Shown: positions 61,472 through 64,000 of the stretch, piece by piece
Layout of the letters: every line of letters begins with the position of its first letter
Numbering within the stretch: the stretch's first letter is position 1
Assembly (NCBI GenBank): GCA_035640355.1
Contig: DASQWI010000018.1
Span: 1 to 64,000, forward strand
Length of the DNA: 64,000 bases
Direction: 5' to 3'
DNA from: Actinomycetota bacterium
GTDB lineage: Bacteria > Actinomycetota > UBA4738 > HRBIN12
Notes under the pieces: generated by a model
Told to the model about the DNA's origin: nothing
What the model saw: only the letters and a program-made list of their open reading frames with translations
Databases searched by the model: none
Program-made: the position numbers and the translations under genes

Positions 61472-62146
61472 GTGCTCGAACGGGTCATCGACTTCCTCCG
61501 CCCGTACCTCGACGCGCCGTGGGGATACGTCGTCGTTGGGCTCGCGACGTTTCTGGAGAACTCGATCGGCGCTGGCGTGATCGTCCCCGGCGAGACGCTG
61601 GTCCTCCTCGGCGGAGTGTACGCGGCGATCGGCGATCTCTGGCTGCCGCTCGTCATCGTCATCGTCGTCGTCGGCGCGGTGCTCGGCGACAACCTCGGGT
61701 ACTTGATCGGCCGCCGGTACGGGCGCGGGTTCCTGGAGCGGTACGGCCGCCGACTGTTCGTAACCCCTGAGCGGATTGCCGCCGCCGAACGCTACTACGC
61801 GACGCACGGTGGGAAGACGATCTTCTTCGCGCGGTTCATTCCGGTCGTTCGGAGCGTGGGGTTCATCGTCGCGGGCGTCGCTCATATGGAGTGGAAGCGC
61901 TTCTTCCTCTATGACGTCGCGGGCTCGCTGGTGTGGGGCATTACGCACTCCTTCATCGGTTACGCGTTGGGGGCCAGCTACGAGCGGTGGGCCAGGTACT
62001 CGACCCCCGCCGGTATCGCCATCCTGGCGGTGCTCGTCCTCCTCATCATGGGCTCGAAGTTCCTGGGTGCCCGGCGAACGATCGACCGGGAGCTCGATCG
62101 AGCGGACGACGAGCTTCTCGAACACGACTCCGATCGAGTGGAGTGA
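61472..62146 (+). CDS. DedA family membrane protein
   Basis: A 224-residue DedA/VTT-domain protein. FLENSIGAGVIVPGETLVLL, GDNLGYLIGRRYGRGFLERY, and HGGKTIFFARFIPVVRSVGF with IVAGVAHMEW are typical of the family. DedA proteins are lipid scramblase or proton-dependent transporters affecting envelope. GTG 61472 after TATACT. Confidence 0.92.
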   Translation: MLERVIDFLRPYLDAPWGYVVVGLATFLENSIGAGVIVPGETLVLLGGVYAAIGDLWLPLVIVIVVVGAVLGDNLGYLIGRRYGRGFLERYGRRLFVTPERIAAAERYYATHGGKTIFFARFIPVVRSVGFIVAGVAHMEWKRFFLYDVAGSLVWGITHSFIGYALGASYERWARYSTPAGIAILAVLVLLIMGSKFLGARRTIDRELDRADDELLEHDSDRVE

Positions 62147-62168
62147 CGTCGTGGACATTGCGGAGCCT

Positions 62169-62543
62169 TCACTTGCCGGGCTGATTCTCGCCGGCCGCGC
62201 GGCGGGCGGCGCGTTCCATCGGATGTCGCCGGTAACCGAACGGGATCGCCAGCGCCAGGTACACCGGAACGAACAGCGGTCCCCATAGCATCGACTGCCG
62301 GACGTGGTGTCGCTCGTGCGCGAGCAGACGTCCCTCAACCGGTGCGGCCGAAACGATCACGAACCCGAGCGTCATCGCGGTGCGGTTCATCGCTCGCAGC
62401 AGCCGCGTCACGCCGCGAGGCCCACGGTCGAACACGATCGCGCCGCCGTGGATCCGAGGCGTCTGGAACGTGAGCGCGCCGACCACGAGACCGAGCAACG
62501 TGTTCGGCATCGCCCACACGAACCCCAGCCCCTCGAGCAGCAC
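62169..62543 (-). CDS. Small membrane protein with metalloprotease-like HExxH motif
   Basis: A 124-residue protein. The motif LLAHERHHVRQSMLWGPLFV carries His-Glu-x-x-His (HERHH) just before a membrane segment, as seen in zinc metalloproteases; another hydrophobic segment lies at the N terminus. No further zinc ligand can be identified. GTG 62543 lies six bases after TAGCGT. Converges with dedA. Confidence 0.6.
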   Translation of the reverse strand: MLLEGLGFVWAMPNTLLGLVVGALTFQTPRIHGGAIVFDRGPRGVTRLLRAMNRTAMTLGFVIVSAAPVEGRLLAHERHHVRQSMLWGPLFVPVYLALAIPFGYRRHPMERAARRAAGENQPGK

Positions 62544-62549
62544 GCGCGC

Positions 62550-62555
62550 ACGCTA
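62550..62555 (-). promoter_or_regulatory. -10 hexamer TAGCGT before the HERHH gene
   Basis: Ends six bases before GTG 62543; weak match but consistent with the others. Confidence 0.3.
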
Positions 62556-62587
62556 TCCGACGACGGAATCGGGACGGTGAGCAGGGG

Positions 62588-62593
62588 TATCCT
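62588..62593 (+). promoter_or_regulatory. -10 hexamer TATCCT before the CCA-adding enzyme gene
   Basis: TATCCT ends seven bases before ATG 62601, predicting a leaderless mRNA. Confidence 0.45.
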
Positions 62594-62600
62594 GGCCGCC

Positions 62601-64000
62601 ATGGCCGACCCGTCGCGACCGGGCGGCGCCGTCGTGCAGGTCCCAGCCCTGGCCAAGGAGATGGGCGAGCGCTTTCGGCTCGCCGGGCACGAGCTGTATC
62701 TGGTCGGCGGCATCGTCCGGGACCTGTTGCTCGATCGCGTGCGCGAGGACGCGGACCTGGACTTCGCCACCGATGCCTTGCCGCGTGAGACCACTCGACT
62801 CCTCCGCGACTGGGCCGAGCGAAACGTTCGCCTCGTCGGCGTCAAGTACGGGACGGTCGCGGCTCGTCGCGGCGATCGCCTCGTCGAGGTGACGACCTTC
62901 CGCCAGGAGGTCTACGCGCAGGAACACCGCAAGCCCTCGGTCACGTTCGGCAAGGACATCGAAACGGACCTGTCGCGCCGTGACTTCACCGTGAACGCGA
63001 TGGCCGTTCGGCTTCCCGACGGCGAGTTCGTCGACCCGTTCGGTGGCGTGAAGGATCTCGCCGCGCACCGGCTCGATACGCCGCTCGACCCCGACATCTC
63101 CTTCAGCGACGACCCGCTACGGATGCTTCGGGCGGCGCGGTTCGCCTCGCAGCTCGAGTTCGTCCCGGCGCCGCGCGTGGTCGATTCGGTCTCCCGGCTG
63201 CGAACACGGTTGGGGATCGTGTCGGCCGAGCGGATCTCCGACGAACTGTCGAAGCTGTTGCTCGGCGCGAAGCCCTCGAAGGGGCTCGAGCTGATCGTCG
63301 ACACGGGTCTCGCCGACGAGTTCGTTCCGGAGCTTCCGGCGCTCCGGCTCGAACAAGACCCGGTCCAACGCCACAAGGACGTGCTGCATCACACGTACGC
63401 CGTCGTCGAACGCGTCGAGCCGGACCTGACGCTCCGCCTCGCCGCGCTGCTGCACGACGTCGGAAAGCCGAAGACGCGACAGATCACACCCGAAGGCGTC
63501 TCGTTCCACCACCACGAGGTGGTCGGCGCTCGCATGGCGCGAGACCGACTTACCACGCTTCGATATCCGACGCACGTCGTCGACGACGTGTCGCGGCTGG
63601 TCGAGATGCACCTGCGGTTCCACGGCTACAGCGAATGGACCGACAGCGCGGTTCGCCGATACGTGCGCGACGCAGGTCCGCTCCTCGATCGGCTGAACCA
63701 GCTGACACGCGCCGACTGCACGACGCAGAACCGGTTCAAGGCGAAGAAGCTCGAGGCACTGCAGGACGACCTCGAAGACCGCATCGCGCGCCTGGCCGAA
63801 GAGGAGAACCTCGAGTCGATGCGCTCACCGCTGAACGGCGACCAGGTCATGAACCATCTCGGCATCGGGCCGGGACCCGCCGTCGGACACGCGCTGGACT
63901 TCCTGATGGAGCTGCGGCTCGAACGCGGACCGGTCGACGAGGACGAGGCATACCGGCTTCTCGACGATTGGTGGAGCGAGCAGGGGGACGGCTCGGCTAG
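62601..64000 (+). CDS. CCA tRNA nucleotidyltransferase, 5' part
   Basis: At least 466 residues, open past the window end. The head domain has LYLVGGIVRDLLL and DADLDFATDA, the class II nucleotidyltransferase motif with the two Asp that bind metal. Then SRRDFTVNAMAVRL, DPLRMLRAARFASQL and an HD-domain motif LLHDVGKPKT. It repairs or adds CCA to tRNA 3' ends; both tRNAs in this window lack encoded CCA, so the enzyme is needed. The C terminus lies outside the window. ATG 62601 follows TATCCT; conserved position as Rv3907c. Confidence 0.93.
   Translation, partial: MADPSRPGGAVVQVPALAKEMGERFRLAGHELYLVGGIVRDLLLDRVREDADLDFATDALPRETTRLLRDWAERNVRLVGVKYGTVAARRGDRLVEVTTFRQEVYAQEHRKPSVTFGKDIETDLSRRDFTVNAMAVRLPDGEFVDPFGGVKDLAAHRLDTPLDPDISFSDDPLRMLRAARFASQLEFVPAPRVVDSVSRLRTRLGIVSAERISDELSKLLLGAKPSKGLELIVDTGLADEFVPELPALRLEQDPVQRHKDVLHHTYAVVERVEPDLTLRLAALLHDVGKPKTRQITPEGVSFHHHEVVGARMARDRLTTLRYPTHVVDDVSRLVEMHLRFHGYSEWTDSAVRRYVRDAGPLLDRLNQLTRADCTTQNRFKAKKLEALQDDLEDRIARLAEEENLESMRSPLNGDQVMNHLGIGPGPAVGHALDFLMELRLERGPVDEDEAYRLLDDWWSEQGDGSA

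Overview
This window is the replication-origin neighbourhood of a high-GC (about two thirds G+C by eye) actinobacterial chromosome. The assignment rests on gene content: CrgA, a DUF3566 protein with tRNA-Ile and a tiny membrane protein downstream of gyrA, CwlM-like amidase, DUF6049, and an F420-type LLM flavin oxidoreductase. It also rests on gene order: CCA-adding enzyme, NUDIX, DUF6049, murJ, pseudokinase, ECF sigma, anti-sigma, trxB, trxA, cwlM, parB, parA, rsmG, jag, yidC, yidD, rnpA, rpmH, dnaA. That order matches the Mycobacterium tuberculosis Rv3907c-to-dnaA block (established knowledge). Insertions such as the menaquinone genes and unusual protein variants suggest a deep-branching or uncultured lineage rather than a mycobacterium or streptomycete (inference).

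Layout. 1-11.5 kb: 3' end of crgA, glutamate dehydrogenase, an ECF sigma factor with a membrane partner, an S9 peptidase, a Gmad2-like lipoprotein, an orphan form-II CoxL-like molybdoenzyme subunit, a PQQ-type sugar dehydrogenase and an AI-2E family permease. 11.6-15.7 kb: a probable small genomic island with a LAL/LuxR regulator and a repeat-bearing membrane peptide, bounded by a partial copy of tRNA-Ala and the intact tRNA-Ala gene. 15.7-21.6 kb: a membrane spermidine-synthase-like protein, then a leftward six-gene cluster of MauE/MauD-like redox proteins around a Tat-exported cysteine-rich protein. 21.9-23.8 kb: GNAT acetyltransferase plus a MenC/N-succinylamino-acid-racemase-type enolase. 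23.9-33.7 kb: small TM protein, tRNA-Ile, DUF3566, gyrA, gyrB, a DciA-like gene, recF, dnaN and dnaA, all leftward. 33.7-33.9 kb: DnaA-box cluster, the likely oriC. 33.9-39.4 kb: rpmH, rnpA, yidD, yidC, jag, rsmG (with parS), parA, parB, all rightward. 39.4-46 kb: Ddl-type ligase, aminotransferase, LLM oxidoreductase, cwlM, trxA, trxB. 45.3-53.1 kb: menE, menB, menA, menD, isochorismate synthase, menG and a MerR regulator. 53.2-64 kb: anti-sigma, sigma, pseudokinase, murJ operon, DedA, a small metalloprotease-like protein and the 5' part of the CCA-adding enzyme gene.

Genes mostly diverge from about 33.7 kb, so the replication and segregation genes are read in the direction of fork movement. 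Start/stop overlaps of 4 nt or similar (ATGA, GTGA, TTGA) tie many genes into coupled operons. Envelope functions are dense: MurJ with its pseudokinase, CwlM, YidC and CrgA. Menaquinone synthesis is nearly complete (menF, D, C, E, B, A, G); menH and a DHNA-CoA thioesterase are not seen. A striking feature is that a dozen genes have a TAnnnT -10 hexamer ending only 6-9 nt before an ATG or GTG, predicting widespread leaderless mRNAs. All functions are inferred by reading motifs; no database search was run.
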